Source: Apostichopus japonicus (lineage: Eukaryota > Echinodermata > Holothuroidea > Aspidochirotida > Stichopodidae). From it: 60,000 nucleotides of DNA. The position numbers and the translations under genes are program-made. The stretch's first letter is position 1; every line of letters begins with the position of its first letter. The notes under the pieces are model-generated. The model was not told where the DNA came from. It did no database searches and worked only from the letters and a program-made list of their open reading frames with translations. Below, piece after piece: positions 57,601 to 60,000 of this stretch. The DNA lies in assembly GCF_037975245.1 (NCBI RefSeq), contig NC_092571.1:10427917-10487916 (forward strand), read 5' to 3'.

Positions 57601-58090
57601 GTTATTTAACACAGAATTAAAAAAGATTCACCATTTTCAAAAAGGGACTTCTTATGACTGTACGAGTATTGAAGTCACCACAACACACTATTGCATATAA
57701 AAGTCTAAATCTTGGATCCAATACAAAATATAGGTACCGTACTGGCACAATTTGGTAGTTAAAATGGGTACAGAAATTTACCTCTTAGGTCTTAGAGAAT
57801 CCGCACCTGGCGAGTCTAAAAACCAGATTGAAAGGACACGATGAAATGTAGCTAGTTTAGACGAATTTATTAACAGTGTTGCAGTCAAGTATTTTTATTT
57901 GAGTACCAAGGTCTCCTGAGTACTTGAGGTTCTGAGTATCAAGAACCATAGTCCGAGAACTGCTTTCTTGGATCCGAGTTCCGAGTACCAGTGTCTATAA
58001 GTACAGCACTTGACAGTGGCATTCCGAGAACCGATCATGAGTACTTATCCATCCAAATACTTTTAATTTATTACATTTACTAGAACCTGA
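54671..58090. other. Gene-free stretch downstream of the Ig receptor
   Basis: Holds the receptor 3' region, a locally GC-richer segment at about 55600-55790 that may be an unrecognised element fragment, and a degenerate GAGTACC-rich segment at 57890-58040. Nothing else is recognised. Confidence 0.45.
55453..55458 (+). terminator. Candidate polyadenylation signal downstream of the Ig receptor gene
   Basis: AATAAA about 780 bases after the receptor stop codon; another lies near 55577. Which one is used cannot be told from sequence. Confidence 0.25.
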
Positions 58091-58093
58091 TGC

Positions 58094-58180
58094 TTAAAGG
58101 TCAAGCGACACGTAGACATGACTTTGCATAATATTAAACTTAGCAATTCTTACATTAACAAAAACCCAACACCGCGATTT
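58094..58180 (+). repeat. Dispersed TTAA-initial repeat, copy 2
   Basis: Same sequence as 45567-45652. The element may continue to the right (58180-58560, containing ACGTCACGGGGGGAGCGC), but no inverted second end was found before the LINE at 58730. Confidence 0.55.
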
Positions 58181-58724
58181 TTTTCCGTCTCCAAAGGGGT
58201 AGAAATCGGTAAAAAGTACTATTACGTAATAGATTCAGTGACGTCACGGGGGGAGCGCAGAAGAGTGCAAACTGTATATGTTCTGCGCAGTGCATTGGGT
58301 ATGGAGAAATCTCAAACTTCTCGAAAATATTACCTTTTCAGCAGTCTGTTACAAGAAAGTTAAGATTTGGATTAAGATGAAAAATCACAAATTTATACAT
58401 AAGACATCGAACAAAACATACATTGACTTCTTTTTTCATAAATTCCTTGCATTTTCTTCCTATCAAGCAACATAAACTCCTCAAAAATCGGCTAGATTGA
58501 CTCGTTCAGGGAAAGCCGAAAACAAATGACGTCATTTGTTTACCAAGCCGAAAGTGCATGATATCGTCGCATACGATATTGCTACCACATACAGTTTCTA
58601 TACACGCACTGTAGTACGCATATATACACAGCACAGCATAGCTTATACATATCGCGAATTGGCTGCCGGTGGCATTGACACACAGTATTTAGATAGCAAC
58701 GGCGAACTCCTATCCAAAAACCGG

Positions 58725-60000
58725 GAAAGACTAAAGGTCCACCAGAAAACTTAAGACCAGTAATTTTATTATCAACACTGAGGAAAATTCTTGCGGTTTG
58801 TGTGGCCAGGAGGATTCGTCCGTCAATTGATGAGCATATCCTCCCCATTACCCAAACTGCCTACACTTCAGGACGTTGCACAGCTGAACTTGTCTTCGCT
58901 TTTAAAGTGTTAGCAGAAAAAGCTATAACATCCATAGGTTACACTATAAATCTATTGATGCTAGATATGAGCAAGGCGTTCGACACAATTCAAAGAGGAT
59001 CCTTGCTAACTGACCTAGAACAGGTTCTTGACAACGACGAACTTCACCTGATATCACTACTAATTCGATAACGTCTCCTACACCGTCAAATTAGAGGGCA
59101 AACTAGGACTTCCTTTTAACACTAACATTGGTTCACCACAAGGAGATAGTGCAAGTGCACTATTTTTTATAACTTATCTAGCCAACTCTATGAAATCAGA
59201 TGATAATGATATCGATGCAGTTATCCTGCCATCGCAGTTAGTTGATCATGATTACAGCACTACCACCACTAATTCTTTTTTCACAGTAGACCAACAATAC
59301 GCTGATGATATCTCTTGGGCATCAACTGGTCAGCATATACTGCAAGACATCGAAAAACGAGTTTCTGACAAACTGGCAGTAAGAAATCTGAAAATCAATT
59401 GCACAAAAACTGAGAAATTTACAATCACAAGAAAAGGAAATGACAGTTGGAAGAAATGTAAATATGTTGGAAGCTTGCTGGGAACCGAAGAAGACATTAA
59501 CAGAAGAATTGGTATAACCAACGGTGCTTTCAACACACTGTCAAGCATTTTTAAAAGCAAAAACATAAGCCGGAAAATTTAGCTTAGGATCTTTGAGACT
59601 TTATTAAAGAGTATTTTTTTGTACAATTGCGAACTGTGGGGCACAACGAAGGATCTTGATCGCAAAATTGACACTTTTCAAAGGAGACTACTTCGAAATA
59701 TTCTCAACATTAGATGGACCAATAATAATTGGTTATCAAATGATGAGCTCTACAACGAAACCAACCAAACACCTTGGTCATCGATAGTCGCACATAGAAG
59801 GTTGAGATTTTTCGGTCATGTAGCAAGACTCCAAGAGGACGCTCCAGCAAAGGTTGCTTTAAGAGAAGCACTGAGACATACTGCTAAACCAGTTGGAAGG
59901 CCCGTGACTACATTGCTTGGAAAAATAAAATCGCAATTCAAGGACGTTAACATTAACAATTTCGAAGAAGTAATAAACCTTGCGCAAGATCGTGATACGT
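58725..60000 (+). pseudogene. Decayed non-LTR retrotransposon reverse transcriptase (runs off the right edge)
   Basis: Blocks in order: PENLRPVILLSTLRKIL, LLMLDMSKAFDTIQRG (motif A), a one-base frameshift near 59070, IGSPQGDSASALFFITYL, QYADD near 59297 (catalytic), LKINCTKTEKFTI, and after a TAG at about 59580 the C-terminal block FQRRLLRNILNIRW and RRLRFFGHVARL. Both catalytic motifs are present, but the frame is broken twice. The clade is not certain; the end falls outside the window. Confidence 0.85.

Overview
This is an AT-rich metazoan nuclear window with long introns, many short dispersed repeats and two recognisable conserved multi-exon genes. HPS3 (absent from flies and nematodes) together with CR1/L2-type and TX1-type LINEs and several tRNA-derived SINE families suggests a non-vertebrate animal, perhaps a deuterostome such as an echinoderm. 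No marker here fixes the species, so that is low-confidence inference.

Layout. (1) 1-12466, minus strand: the 5' part of ABCF3, twelve coding exons reconstructed with consistent splice phases (437 codons, the whole first ATPase domain); the gene runs off the left edge. (2) 12467-13882: a 1.4 kb head-to-head gap, probably a shared promoter region plus the HPS3 5' UTR. (3) 13883-36945, plus strand: a complete HPS3 gene in 17 coding exons that join without a phase error into 1018 codons, close to the 1004 of human HPS3. (4) 36946-49500: gene-free DNA with MITEs, SINEs, a 44-bp satellite and a 17-19-bp minisatellite. (5) 49546-53140: a 3.6 kb structure of two long inverted arms, full of YY1-like motifs, around a decayed TX1-type LINE. 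(6) 53375-54670, plus: an intronless Ig-domain membrane receptor with three RIYV repeats in its tail. (7) 54671-60000: mostly featureless DNA, then a decayed LINE reverse transcriptase running off the right edge.

The genes are not a functional unit. ABCF3 is a cytosolic ABC-F ATPase, HPS3 a BLOC-2 subunit acting in endosome to lysosome-related-organelle traffic, and the receptor probably a cell-surface recognition protein.

The most unusual pattern is that several tandem arrays sit exactly on splice junctions: the array unit includes the end of a coding exon plus its splice donor (ABCF3 at 1-265; HPS3 at 23794-24545; weaker at 27588-28000) or a splice acceptor (ABCF3 at 4530-4695). Other second-look items are a perfect 34-bp palindrome forming a four-unit heat-shock element in ABCF3 intron 1, a hAT-type MITE with 8-bp target duplications that has acquired satellite DNA, and the inverted-repeat structure ending about 235 bp upstream of the receptor gene.
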